From Bedellia somnulentella (lineage: Eukaryota > Arthropoda > Insecta > Lepidoptera > Bedelliidae), in NCBI GenBank assembly GCA_963576735.1, contig OY755178.1:16430001-16494000 (forward strand): DNA of 64,000 nt. The letters are read 5' to 3'. The position numbers were made by a program, and so were the translations under genes. Every line of letters starts with the position of its first letter. Positions within the stretch are counted from its first letter, which is position 1. Below, piece by piece: positions 21,026-30,686 of the stretch. The notes under the pieces were generated by a model. The model made no database searches, was not told the DNA's origin, and saw only the letters and a list, made by a program, of their open reading frames with translations.

Positions 21026-21645
21026 GAAAATGAAAATAATAAATAGCTATTTATTTTGCTCGATACCGGGAAAAGTTTGAAATCCCAATATATTATATCA
21101 AATAAAAAAATTAAAGAAAAAACCCAAGTTTATAAAAATGCAAACTAAACGCAAAGGTTGACTGTCATGTTTCTAGAGTGAAACTGGTGCTGGTAAACAT
21201 AAACGGTTAGTTTTACCTTAGATATCATATACTCCCATGTTTTTTCAATCTTATTTTTTTATTTATATTGATCAACGTGAGTTTTATATACAAAAGGGGC
21301 TTCATACACCATGTTTTTAAGCCTACCCTTCATCGTACAAATTTCTTGTGCTGCTCTCAAAAATTGGCGAAAGGAATATATAATTTTACAGCACAATATT
21401 CAATATGCCGCACTCCAAAAAGTTTTAGTGAACGAAATCAGTGCTTCTTACAAATATATTTATTTTCGTACGTATCAGTTATGTTTTGGCTAAGCAACTC
21501 TGTTTTTCTAAATTAAACGCACTCTCCTCGAATTACTTGTATTGCGGACTCTAAAAATACTATCTCCCTTTATCTCTAGACTTGTATTTACCTATTGTTT
21601 TGTATGAAATAAATATAATCTTTTCGTTTACTTCTAATATATATA
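21026..21645. other. Unassigned AT-rich DNA
   Basis: Short overlapping frames at 21268-21516 have no recognised domain. The stretch ends in a TA repeat that borders the inverted repeat at 21646. Confidence 0.45.
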
Positions 21646-21830
21646 TGTCGCAGCCAACTGGTTAAATCAGCCAGCTCATTAAGCAGCTAGCCGCTTAATT
21701 AAAAGCCGACTCCTAGCTAAAAGGCTAGCCCGCTTGTTAAATGAATTGTCGTCACTGAACGTCCAATAACCCGGCTGATTGAATAGTTAGCCCGTTGGTT
21801 TGGGCTGACGTTAAGTCAGGCGGGTGATTT
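21646..21830 (+). repeat. Left arm of an 8.3-kb-spaced inverted repeat pair
   Basis: Starts TGTCGCAGCCAACTGG after TA and is inverted at 29755-29914 (CCAGTTGGCTGCGACA then TA). The outer ~85 bp match well, including GCAGCTAGCCGCTTAATTAA. Internally it repeats GCTAGC/CAGCTGG motifs, like the subterminal repeats of DNA transposons. Confidence 0.75.
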
Positions 21831-22093
21831 GTATTTAGTAATTTAATTTTTCAAGTTTCATTTTACATTATTTTTCTGTTAAAATTAATAGAATAATGTT
21901 TAAAAAGTGTTCAATTATGAAAATTTCAATAAATACACCAGCTCTAACAGATAATAGCAGTTTTGGCGACTACTTGTAAAGTTTTGATGGTTATAAATTA
22001 TATACAAAATGCTAGGGGACCATGAATTATAACCAAAAAAAGTCTGCAATGTAATATTGTTGGACGCGCAAGTATGATGTTATGGTATTGGAT

Positions 22094-22230
22094 TGCGGGT
22101 GTGTGTGTGGTGCATTGTCTGCTTTTCGATTTCTTGTAAGTGGGAGGGCGGGCGGTGCACAGTGCATGTTGCATGAAGACTGCAGGTATTATTTAGCGGA
22201 ATTAAGCGAAGAAATTTATTAATATTAGTA
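22094..22230 (+). repeat. Dispersed repeat D, copy 1
   Basis: Shares GTGGTGCATTGTCTGCTTTT, GTGGGAGGGCGGGCGGT and GCATGAAGACTGCAGGTATT with 38958-39097, nearly base for base. I do not recognise the family. Confidence 0.7.
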
Positions 22231-22270
22231 TTGATGTTATGGTGGTTGGGAATGAAGAGCATTTAATCCC

Positions 22271-22429
22271 ATGATTATTAATACACATATTTCTGTTGTT
22301 ATTCAAGTTGAAACAAATCCTGGCCTACATTCTGAATCAGAGCCATGTGGTTTGAAAAACAAACAGAAGGAAACTGAAAGCTTAAATGATAATAATATTG
22401 AAGTTACATGTATTGCGATTGCGCGCTAG
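22271..22429 (+). pseudogene. Possible LINE ORF N-terminus with a 2A-like peptide
   Basis: A 52-codon frame, ATG at 22271, reads MIINTHISVVIQVETNPGL and ends CIAIAR with a TAG. VETNPG matches the core of the 2A translational-break motif, whose consensus is D-(V/I)-E-x-N-P-G-P. Here Asp is Gln and the last Pro is Leu, so activity is unlikely. 2A-like motifs occur at the N-terminus of some CR1/L2-group LINE proteins, and this frame lies 200 bp upstream of a LINE with a truncated endonuclease, so it may be the separated start of that ORF. Confidence 0.4.
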
Positions 22430-22634
22430 TGTGCCAAAGCTTTGGGCCATTTAATTGTTAATATTGTATTAAATAAATATAATTAAAGTATTGCTGCCAT
22501 AAGAAGTACCCAAGTTTTTTTTTAAATATGATGCGTATTTATTTTTAGATGCCTATTTAAATACTTACCCATATTTTTGTAGCGCACTCTTTGTATTATT
22601 TTTTTAATTTATACAAGTTATTATTTAAAGTTAC

Positions 22635-25001
22635 TTGGTTTTATTTTCATGTTGCATAAAACCTCATTTTACAACAACTTCGGCAACTTGCATAGACCTA
22701 ATTTTTACTAACTTTTCTGAAGGATGCCTTTATGCCACTGTTGAGCATACAGGCTTTTCACACCATAGTTCCACTATACTACACATGCAAGTATCTCATA
22801 AACAAACAAACGAAACATGGTATTTTAAAAAAAGACTATTTAACGAAACAAACTTAAACAAATTTAAACTCAAACTACAAGAAATAAATTGGCACAATAT
22901 ATTATCAAATAGCGCTAGTGTTAACGAAAACTATAATATATTTCATAAAATACTATTAAAAATACTAAACGAAAGTATACCTAAAAAAGTATTTAAATTA
23001 AAAAGTAAAAATAAAAAATACTGGCTAACAAAGGGTATAAAAATTTCCACGAAACATAAAAGATTATTTAAAGCATTTGTTTTAAAAAGCAAAAATAAAA
23101 TACGTAAAAACCAATATAGTGTATATGGAAAACATCTTAAAAAAGTAATATTAAAATCAAAAAGAAATCATTATATTAATTTGCTAAAGAACTCTACCAA
23201 TAAAGTAAAAACTATGTGGAACATAATTAACGAAAGAACAAATAAAAAAACTTCAAGAGAGAAAGTCAATATTAAACTAATAAAAAACGATAACTTAATC
23301 TCAGACCCTAAAAACGTTGTTAGTGAATTTAATAACTTTTTTGCTTCAATAGGCGAACTTAAAAACCCAAATGCGACAGGGCTACCAGTGAGCCACCCGA
23401 CAAAAAACTCTATGTTTTTGACTCCAGTAGACGTGCCCGAAATATTGAAAGTTATCCAGAATTTAAAAAATAAAAACAGCTGTGGCTTTGATGAACTTTC
23501 GCCTAAGCTATTCAAACATTGTGCTCAAGAGTTTGCCACACCCCTTTGTCTTTTAATAAACCAGTCGTATAACGAAGGATATTTTCCTGATCTTCTAAAA
23601 ATTTCGTTAGTCAAACCAACTCACAAAGGAGGCAATAAATTAGATCCCAGTAATTATAGACCAATAGCTCTTTTGCCTACAGCCTCGAAAATTTTTGAAA
23701 AAACAATGGTTAGCCGAATTTACAAATTTTGTGAAAAATACGAGGTATTTGACAATTCACAAAACGGTTTCAGAAAAGGTCGATCGACCATTCTAGCCGT
23801 ATTTAAATTTATTAACGAAGTATTAAAAGCCTTAAATGATAAAAAATATGCAATAGGTATATTGCTAGATCTTACAAAAGCCTATGATAAAGTTGTATAC
23901 AAAATACTATTAAGAAAACTTTACGGCGTAGGAATCCGTGGACAAGCCCATAAATGGTTTACTTCCTATTTAGATAACAGAAAGCAACTAGTTCAAGTAG
24001 ATTTTTGGAACACAGACACTAGAAATGTAGAGACCGTGCAGTCAGAAACAAAACCAATAAACGCCTCTATACCCCAAGGTAGCGTCGCTGGTTGTTTACT
24101 ATTTTTGATATATTTAAATGATTTGCCTAAAATAATAAAAGATCATTGTGTATTATTTGCCGACGATATTTCCATCCTAAAAACAGCTTATGACTCTACC
24201 AACCTTAGTGCCAAATTAAACAACATAATGGAAACCACCAAAAACTGGTTAGAAATCCACAACTTAGAAATTAACTACCTAAAAACTAAATTAATCGTAT
24301 TTTATCCCCATCAAAAAACCCCTTTGCAAGTTGACCTAGAATTTAACAATATTAAAATAGAAACCGTGAACGAATTTTCCCTCCTTGGTATTAAAATTGA
24401 TAAACATGTTAATTGGAAGTCGCATGTCCAAACTATAAGAATAAAATTATCTAAGTTTACTTACGCACTTTATGAAATTAAAAAAACAACAGACACTAAA
24501 ACTGCACTAGCAACCTATTACGCTTATGCGCACTCATGGCTCAGCTATGGAGTGATACTGTGGGGGAATAGTTCTGATGCTAATACACTATTTACAGCAC
24601 AGAAAAAACTAATTAGGATCGTTGCAAATATATGTAAAACCGACTCATGTAAAATGCATTTTAAAAATTATAAAATACTTACCTTGCCATCTTTGTATAT
24701 ATTAGAACTTTGCAAACTAGTCAGAAACCATCCTGTACTATATACGACAAGAGAACAAACTACAACTAAGTATAACTTGCGACATAAAACAAGGCTAAAC
24801 CTACCAGCCTCTCGAACACAATTGTGGTCTTCAGGAACATTAAACATGTCAATTAAAATATATAACAAACTCCCCCAACAATTAAAAAATGTCAGTTGTT
24901 ATCCTATATTTATAAAAAAGGTAAAGAGTTTATTATTAGATAGATCCTATTACACCACCCTAGAATACTTGAATGATAACTTTGATAACGTGAGGATATA
25001 A
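22635..25001 (+). CDS. LINE-A ORF2: end of endonuclease plus reverse transcriptase
   Basis: About 788 codons, open throughout and very AT-rich. It begins in the last part of the APE-like endonuclease (TSATCIDLIFTNFSEGC, then FSHHSS where SDH is usual), so the 5' half of the domain is missing. The initial TTG is only the edge of the open frame. RT motifs in order: KPTHKGGNKLDPSNYRPIAL, QNGFRKGRSTI, LLDLTKAYDKV, IPQGSVAGCLLFLIYLNDL (near residue 480) and the catalytic LFADDISI (about 507-514). The C-terminus SYYTTLEYLNDNF resembles that of the LINE at 56839. It belongs to the Jockey/CR1 group; the exact clade is open. Its frame is fully open, so truncation was recent. Confidence 0.9.
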   Translation: MVLFSCCIKPHFTTTSATCIDLIFTNFSEGCLYATVEHTGFSHHSSTILHMQVSHKQTNETWYFKKRLFNETNLNKFKLKLQEINWHNILSNSASVNENYNIFHKILLKILNESIPKKVFKLKSKNKKYWLTKGIKISTKHKRLFKAFVLKSKNKIRKNQYSVYGKHLKKVILKSKRNHYINLLKNSTNKVKTMWNIINERTNKKTSREKVNIKLIKNDNLISDPKNVVSEFNNFFASIGELKNPNATGLPVSHPTKNSMFLTPVDVPEILKVIQNLKNKNSCGFDELSPKLFKHCAQEFATPLCLLINQSYNEGYFPDLLKISLVKPTHKGGNKLDPSNYRPIALLPTASKIFEKTMVSRIYKFCEKYEVFDNSQNGFRKGRSTILAVFKFINEVLKALNDKKYAIGILLDLTKAYDKVVYKILLRKLYGVGIRGQAHKWFTSYLDNRKQLVQVDFWNTDTRNVETVQSETKPINASIPQGSVAGCLLFLIYLNDLPKIIKDHCVLFADDISILKTAYDSTNLSAKLNNIMETTKNWLEIHNLEINYLKTKLIVFYPHQKTPLQVDLEFNNIKIETVNEFSLLGIKIDKHVNWKSHVQTIRIKLSKFTYALYEIKKTTDTKTALATYYAYAHSWLSYGVILWGNSSDANTLFTAQKKLIRIVANICKTDSCKMHFKNYKILTLPSLYILELCKLVRNHPVLYTTREQTTTKYNLRHKTRLNLPASRTQLWSSGTLNMSIKIYNKLPQQLKNVSCYPIFIKKVKSLLLDRSYYTTLEYLNDNFDNVRI

Positions 25002-25332
25002 AGTATAAATATTATTGTTTTAAAAATTAAATGCTTAAATGATTATTATATTAAATATTGAAGATTGTGTCCACTAATTTTTAAATGCATATACATATTA
25101 GTTATTTTTGTTTTAAAAATGTATATTTTCTTTCTTCCTTTTTATTTTATGAAATTAAAAAAATTTAAAATATCATCATATCGCTCCGCATTATTTTGTT
25201 TTTAAAATTGTAAAATGTGTTTAAACTAAGTCTATTCAGTGTTTTTATATGATTTTTCATTGTAATTAACGTGCACAAATGAAATCTCAGTAAAATATTG
25301 GCTATATCCAGTGTTATAAATACTGCAAATAA
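25002..25332 (+). other. LINE-A 3' UTR and LINE-C 5' UTR, boundary not seen
   Basis: AT-rich and noncoding. No poly(A) or TSD marks where one element ends and the other starts. Confidence 0.4.
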
Positions 25333-25347
25333 GTGTCAGTTAGTAAC

Positions 25348-26553
25348 ATGAACTGTGTAATCTGTGGGAGATCGGTTGAAGAACCTCAGCTGATAGGATG
25401 TACTTCATGCAAGGGATGTTTTCACTACAGCTGTCTCAATATCACCTCAGCCCAATTTAAGCAACATCAAAATGAAGTAAAAAAGTTCAAGTGTAGCGAT
25501 TGTGTTAACGTAACAAGACGCATTATTGTTACGGATGAAACTCCTGTGAGAGGTGTTAAGAATGTTAGATCAAACGTGGAGAATATAACACTTAATCTTG
25601 ACCTCACATCCAACATGTCATGTGATGAGATGGTGGTAGAAAATACTCCGGAACATCGTGCCGAAGGTAACGTGGCATCATACACTACACTTTCCAATCT
25701 AATGTCCACTGTGAATGATACAATTAATACTAGGATGAAATTGTTGGAGACTACACTAGTTGCTGAGATAAAAAACACTATTGAAAGCTCACTAAAAACA
25801 GAGAATAACAGTCTTCGCGATGAATTAAAAAAGACTCAACAGGAATGTCAACGTTTGTCGGCAGAGGTCCATCGTTTGCAGTCGGAATTATCAAAAAGTG
25901 TAAGCAAAATGGGAAAGAGTTATGCTGAAATCATATCGGATGACGCAATTACACAGAAGAGATCGCATACTAGTAATTCGAATGCGCCCGCACATCCGTC
26001 CAATACAGTCGTCAAACAGCCACTGATCGCGCATGCGTCAACTCAACCGACGGGATTGCAGCGGCCAATGAACACTGGCGGCGGCGGCGGCGGCGGCGGC
26101 AATGACAACACCCACAGTTATTCGGATGTGGCCAGAAAAGTACCGAACTCATCGACTACTGAAATAACAAATGGTCAAGGAGAAAAAGACACTTGGACCA
26201 AAGTAGTATCAAAGAAGAATATTAGAAAAACAAATATCATAAAGGGCGGAGGTACTTCAATCAAAGGTATAGAAGGAGTTGAACAAAAAAAATTTCTTCA
26301 TGTGTGGAGACTGAAAAAAACTACTACTGAGGAAGGCTTAAAAAAACATATTGAAAACATTATTGGGGAAGGAAAAGAATTAAAAATAGAAAAAATTAAA
26401 CTTAAAAATGAGAGGGATTATGTATCCTTTATAATCGGGCTCCCTGAATCCTGTTACGATGAGATATGTAATCCAGATCAATGGCCGTTAGATGTGAAAC
26501 TTGCTGAATGGATTTGGTTTCGTAAAACCCGCACAAAGGACCAATCAAATTAA
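25348..26553 (+). CDS. LINE-C ORF1: PHD-finger, coiled-coil, RRM-like nucleic-acid chaperone
   Basis: The first ATG of the open frame is at 25348 (MNCVICGRSVEEPQLIGC); the frame itself is open from 25333. The N-terminus has a C4HC3 pattern (CVIC, CTSCKGCFHYSC, CSDC), a PHD-type zinc finger. A heptad-rich coiled coil follows (RDELKKTQQECQRLSAEVHR), then a low-complexity part with a (GGC)n-encoded Gly run at about 26080-26100. The C-terminal FLHVWRLKKTTTEEGLKKHI with SFIIGLPESCYDEI looks like an RRM-type fold. ORF1 proteins of this build bind element RNA and form the RNP. The stop at 26553 overlaps ORF2. Confidence 0.85.
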   Translation: MNCVICGRSVEEPQLIGCTSCKGCFHYSCLNITSAQFKQHQNEVKKFKCSDCVNVTRRIIVTDETPVRGVKNVRSNVENITLNLDLTSNMSCDEMVVENTPEHRAEGNVASYTTLSNLMSTVNDTINTRMKLLETTLVAEIKNTIESSLKTENNSLRDELKKTQQECQRLSAEVHRLQSELSKSVSKMGKSYAEIISDDAITQKRSHTSNSNAPAHPSNTVVKQPLIAHASTQPTGLQRPMNTGGGGGGGGNDNTHSYSDVARKVPNSSTTEITNGQGEKDTWTKVVSKKNIRKTNIIKGGGTSIKGIEGVEQKKFLHVWRLKKTTTEEGLKKHIENIIGEGKELKIEKIKLKNERDYVSFIIGLPESCYDEICNPDQWPLDVKLAEWIWFRKTRTKDQSN

Positions 26554-29455
26554 GAAAATTCTAATAACATACCAAAACGTAAGAGGACTCCGTACTAAAT
26601 TGCAAGAATTTCAAGCAAATCTCAGAAACGCAACAGCGGATATGTTTGCATTGACGGAAACCAGTTGCAATAATTCCATTTATGATTCCGAACTGGTCCC
26701 TGCCGGGTATAACATACTTCGTTGTGATAGAAATGACGGACGTAAACTTGGTGGCGTTATGTTAGTGGCCACACCCGATTTCGAGATACATCGTGTTGAG
26801 TTACCAGGCAATATCAGCGCGGATGACTACTCGTTCGAAATCGCGGCAGCGCGGGTAGTTCGAAAACATCGATTTCTTTTCTATATATGTGTTGTTTACA
26901 TTCCACCCAAGAGTGTCGACTTACATTATTTTAAACTGTTTAATGTACTAGAACAATTGTCAACTAAGTTTAATGACCGATTTATAATAATAGGTGATTT
27001 TAATCTTTATTCTGCCTCTACCGAGGTGTTACATTATTATGAGTATTTCTTAGCATTTTGTGGAGTGAGTCAAGAAAACAATATTTTAAATAAAAACGAG
27101 CGTTGCTTAGATTTGGTTTTATGTTCGAAAAATATGTTCTGTAAAACTGTTGGGTTGTCTGGCGAGCCGCTTGTAAGTGTCGATGCCCACCATCCTCCCT
27201 TAGATGTTACTTTGTGTTGGTATTGTAGTCATGGGGTTAGCGGGTGGGAGAGGTCGCTGCCGTCTGAACTACTGCCACCTTCTATTACTTCTGTCGTAGT
27301 TAGAAAAGAATGGAATTTTAGGAAGGCTGACTTTTCCTTGATTTACAGTAAGTTATTGCTTTATGATTGGCTCGACTTATACGTTCTAGACAATCCTAAC
27401 GAAGCATTACATTTTTTTTATAGTATCCTCTACGAAATATTTGATGAGTGTGTTCCACTTAAAAGTCATTGTACCAGTAGCCCGAAATATTGTTATCCGG
27501 AGTGGTACACTCCCGAGATCATACGCGATATAGCCGCCAAAGCCAAACTACATAAGCTATTTAAAACATCTGGTGCACAATGTGATTATGAAAAGTTCGC
27601 TACTATCAGAGCCAAGGTGAAAGTAGATCTGCGTATTGCCCTCAAAAACTACGAAAATAAAATGCAATATTTACTCTCGCGGGATCCTAAATTATTTTGG
27701 AAGTTTGTTAACTGCAAAAGAACGAATCAAAAAAAAAGTACTGTTACCCATAACGGTAAATTACTGTCGAAAGCCGAATCTGTTCACGAGTTTGCGAAAT
27801 ATTTTGAGTCTGTATATGCTGTACAGTCTGCTAAGCTCAGCGTCCCGGACGCCATGGCGGAGGACGTGTCGGCGGCGAGCGCGGCGGCGCGGGTGCACCT
27901 CACCGAGTTGAGTAGGCGGGAGGTGCGCGGCGCGCTGGCGCGGTTGCCGGCTAAGACGTCAGCCGGTCCGGACGGTGTGCCAGCTTTTATCGTTAAAGAC
28001 TGTCGTGCCGTACTTGAGGAACCTCTACTGCATATTTACAATTTATTCTTAGCCGAAGCTTCCTTTCCCGATATTTGGAAGGTGACTCGTGTCGTACCGA
28101 TACCCAAAGTAAAGAATAGTTCTGAACTGCAAGATTATCGACCAATAGCGGTTTTGTCGGCATTTGCAAAAGTTCTTGAGTCAGCATTGCAGAAAAATAT
28201 ATATGATGAAATCAAAACTTATATTTCCGATTGCCAACATGGATTTAGGCCTGCACATAGTACATCAACAAATCTTTTGAATTTTATGGCTCATGTCATA
28301 CCAAATGTTGACGCAGGGCTTAACGTAGACGTAGGATACTTTGATTTTAAAAAAGCGTTCGATAAAGTTGATGGTGATATTATATTTGCTAAATTAGCTA
28401 AAATGGGTTTCACGCCTCATTCTCTAGAACTTTTTCGAAACTATCTTAGCAACAGAAGACAATACGTTAGTTATGGGGAGTACACATCGGAAGAATACCC
28501 AACTAACTCGGGTGTTAATCAGGGAAGCAACTTAGGACCATTGGAGTTCCTAATCATGATAAATGATCTGCCATTAGTCCTCCAACATTCAACGTGCCTA
28601 ATGTTTGCGGACGATGTAAAACTATTTCTCCCAATTTCTTCACCCACAGATTGCGAATTGCTTCAAAGAGACATAAATAATGTTGTTAATTGGAGCAAAG
28701 CAAATAAGTTAGAGCTCAATTTAAAAAAATGTGAGGTTATTACATTTAGCCGACAGCGTGCACCTCACATTTACACCTATACAATCAACGGAGTAGAGTT
28801 GCGTCGCGTGCAGGAGGTTCGAGATTTAGGGGTTAATTTCACATCAAACCTTTCTTTTCGTAATCACATTGTCGACATTTGCAAGAAAGCTTTTAAAATG
28901 CTTGGTTTTATAATACGCACATCTCGTGAGTTTACAAATTTTAGAGCGATGAGGGCACTGTACAATGCTTTAGTTAGGAGCAAACTTGAATTCAATTCAG
29001 TCATATGGGCTCCACATGAAACAAAATACTGTCTTATGTTGGAGAAAATCCAAAATAAATTTACTCGGTTCCTTTATTTTAAAATGTATGGAGTCTACCC
29101 TTACTATCCTTTGATGTACCCTACATTGTTCGTATTGGGTATGGTAGGGTACACCAAACTGGGTGTGAGGAGGGAGCTCAATTTAATTATTTATCTATTT
29201 AAAATTTTGAGAGGTTCTACACAGAACACCATTATAATGAGCCAACTTAGGCTGAACGTTCCAAGTGGTGCGCTTAGGCGGCGGCTGGGTCGTCTTCTCG
29301 AAGTTCCTGCATCGCGTACCAACCTATTGAGAGAGAGCTCTCTTACGCGCGCAATAGCTGCAGTTAACCATATTGCCGAACAAACGGACATATTTTCCTG
29401 TTCCTTGGCTCACTTCACAAGCGTAGCTTTATATTTTTTGTGTTACGGTGTGTAA
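26498..29455 (+). CDS. LINE-C ORF2: APE-like endonuclease and reverse transcriptase
   Basis: About 985 codons. The endonuclease reads YQNVRGLRTKLQEF, FALTETSCNNS, VVYIPPKSVD and IIGDFNLY; the usual SDH is DAHHPPLDV. The RT reads RVVPIPKVKNSSELQDYRPI, CQHGFRPAHST, YFDFKKAFDKVDGD, NQGSNLGPLEFLIMINDL and the catalytic LMFADDVKLF (about residues 700-709). The frame opens at 26498, 55 bp inside ORF1 in another frame. The first in-frame ATG is near 26641, already past the first catalytic motif, so translation must start at a non-AUG codon, re-initiate or shift frame. A patch at 27841-27980 is strikingly GC-rich. The protein is uninterrupted and could be active. Confidence 0.9.
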   Translation, partial: NLLNGFGFVKPAQRTNQIKKILITYQNVRGLRTKLQEFQANLRNATADMFALTETSCNNSIYDSELVPAGYNILRCDRNDGRKLGGVMLVATPDFEIHRVELPGNISADDYSFEIAAARVVRKHRFLFYICVVYIPPKSVDLHYFKLFNVLEQLSTKFNDRFIIIGDFNLYSASTEVLHYYEYFLAFCGVSQENNILNKNERCLDLVLCSKNMFCKTVGLSGEPLVSVDAHHPPLDVTLCWYCSHGVSGWERSLPSELLPPSITSVVVRKEWNFRKADFSLIYSKLLLYDWLDLYVLDNPNEALHFFYSILYEIFDECVPLKSHCTSSPKYCYPEWYTPEIIRDIAAKAKLHKLFKTSGAQCDYEKFATIRAKVKVDLRIALKNYENKMQYLLSRDPKLFWKFVNCKRTNQKKSTVTHNGKLLSKAESVHEFAKYFESVYAVQSAKLSVPDAMAEDVSAASAAARVHLTELSRREVRGALARLPAKTSAGPDGVPAFIVKDCRAVLEEPLLHIYNLFLAEASFPDIWKVTRVVPIPKVKNSSELQDYRPIAVLSAFAKVLESALQKNIYDEIKTYISDCQHGFRPAHSTSTNLLNFMAHVIPNVDAGLNVDVGYFDFKKAFDKVDGDIIFAKLAKMGFTPHSLELFRNYLSNRRQYVSYGEYTSEEYPTNSGVNQGSNLGPLEFLIMINDLPLVLQHSTCLMFADDVKLFLPISSPTDCELLQRDINNVVNWSKANKLELNLKKCEVITFSRQRAPHIYTYTINGVELRRVQEVRDLGVNFTSNLSFRNHIVDICKKAFKMLGFIIRTSREFTNFRAMRALYNALVRSKLEFNSVIWAPHETKYCLMLEKIQNKFTRFLYFKMYGVYPYYPLMYPTLFVLGMVGYTKLGVRRELNLIIYLFKILRGSTQNTIIMSQLRLNVPSGALRRRLGRLLEVPASRTNLLRESSLTRAIAAVNHIAEQTDIFSCSLAHFTSVALYFLCYGV

Positions 29456-29639
29456 AATTTAATTAGTGTGTAATTTGGTTAATTTATTTCTTTGTTTGTA
29501 CTCTGTTCTTTAAATTAGGTTGTAAATATATTGTCTTTATGTGAAATATAGCTGAATTGGGTTATGAAAATCTGTAATGGTTATATTTATGAATAAATAA
29601 ATAAATAAATTTTTAGCTATAAGTTTTGTATTTATAAGT

Positions 29640-29743
29640 TAATTGCAGTGCCCGACGGGGCCCACAAGGTCCAAATTGTAAATGTCACCTTATTGATACT
29701 GTGGATTTATGCAATAAAGATTTGAATTTGAATTTGAATTTGA
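29640..29743 (+). repeat. LINE 3' end with (GAATTT)n tail
   Basis: GTGCCCGACGGGGCCCACAA then ATGCAATAAAGATTTGAATT and repeats of TTTGAA. A similar end with (TTTGAG)n lies at 54045-54166. Confidence 0.7.
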
Positions 29744-29754
29744 ACCTCATAGTC

Positions 29755-29914
29755 ACCCTAAATAACCAGACGGCGATATAACGTTCAGCCAAGTGGATGG
29801 ACGTTGTGTTCAACTAAATGGCTTACTGAAGTTTAGCCCTTTACTAGGAGCTGGCGTTTAATTAAGCGGCTAGCTGCTTTGTCAGCTGGCTGATTTATCC
29901 AGTTGGCTGCGACA
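29755..29914 (-). repeat. Right arm of the 8.3-kb-spaced inverted repeat pair
   Basis: Inverse of 21646-21830, ending GGCTGCGACA before TA at 29915-29916. Confidence 0.75.
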
Positions 29915-29986
29915 TATGCATTGGTTTTGGAGTAATCCGAGGGAGATGGTCTTATTAAATATTTCATTGAACTTTGACTTTATATG

Positions 29987-30347
29987 CGACATGATAGTCC
30001 AGTGGGTAGAAAACAGAAGGGCGTAAGTTCCAATCCTGGGACGGGCCTACACCAATTTGTCTTTTCTAAAGTCATATGTGTGGTTAATTTATCATGGTTG
30101 TTAACGGTGAGGGAAAACATCGTGAGGAAACCCACATGGCAGAGTTGTACTTAGTCATGTGACAGTGTATTCGTACAAAACGGCGATAGGCCTGCCCCCT
30201 ATCACGTGAGTACACTGTCTAAGCAAAACGTGGGTACCTTCTCTGGAAACTAGATTGCGCTTGCCATGTGAGTTCAGAAGTATTGGTACCTCTGCCAACC
30301 CCTTCGGGGATAAACGGCGTGAACGTTTATGTTATGTTTATAGGTTG
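29987..30347 (+). mobile_element. SINE-B copy, full length, 14-bp TSD
   Basis: TTTGACTTTATATG at 29973-29986 is repeated at 30348-30361. The head is tRNA-like: GATAGTCCAGTGGGTAG then GTAAGTTCCAATCCTGGG as A and B boxes, with a short deletion in the anticodon region compared with the 34-kb copy. The tail is CCAACCCCTTCGGGGATAAA, CGGCGTGAACG and TTATGTTATGTT. Confidence 0.9.
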
Positions 30348-30482
30348 TTTGACTTTATATGACTACTTAACATTTAGTTCGCTTTCTGATATGTGAGTGT
30401 AGGCAAGAGTACAATTTACACAATGTACAATTTGCAGGTCTTACAATTTACACATTGTAGTTAAAAACAAATAAAATTCGTG

Positions 30483-30686
30483 TCACTCCGCGATCAAATC
30501 CGTAACCAGGAGACCCGCGTCACTGGCATAGACCGACGAGTTGCAAAACATTGCAAGGGCACATTGCATGCAGAGCCGACAACCGTTGGGCTCGAAAGTT
30601 CTGCAGTGTAAGTAAGCCGACCACATTGTTTTGACACAAAAGAAAATCACTGCCAGATAAAATTTAAATAAAACCTCAAAACTCAT
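30483..30686 (-). CDS. Candidate small secreted protein or host exon
   Basis: A 67-codon frame starting at a true ATG. The N-terminus MSFEVLFKFYLAVIFFCV looks like a signal peptide. The rest is Cys-rich (CRTFEPNGCRLCMQCALAMFC) and ends GLLVTDLIAE with a TGA. Codon use is richer in GC-ending codons than nearby noncoding DNA, and the region matches no repeat in this window. An AG acceptor-like site (TTACTTACACTGCAG on minus) precedes the Cys-rich part, so a terminal exon is an alternative. I do not recognise the protein. Chance cannot be excluded at this length. Confidence 0.3.
   Translation of the reverse strand: MSFEVLFKFYLAVIFFCVKTMWSAYLHCRTFEPNGCRLCMQCALAMFCNSSVYASDAGLLVTDLIAE

Larger units (their letters stand above)
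25200..29612 (+). mobile_element. LINE-C, a Jockey/CR1-group retrotransposon with both ORFs
   Basis: ORF1 (25348-26553) and ORF2 (to 29455) are both intact, followed by a ~155-bp 3' UTR and an (AAAT)n tail ending near 29612. The 5' limit is a guess. It is the only apparently complete two-ORF element in the window. Confidence 0.75.
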
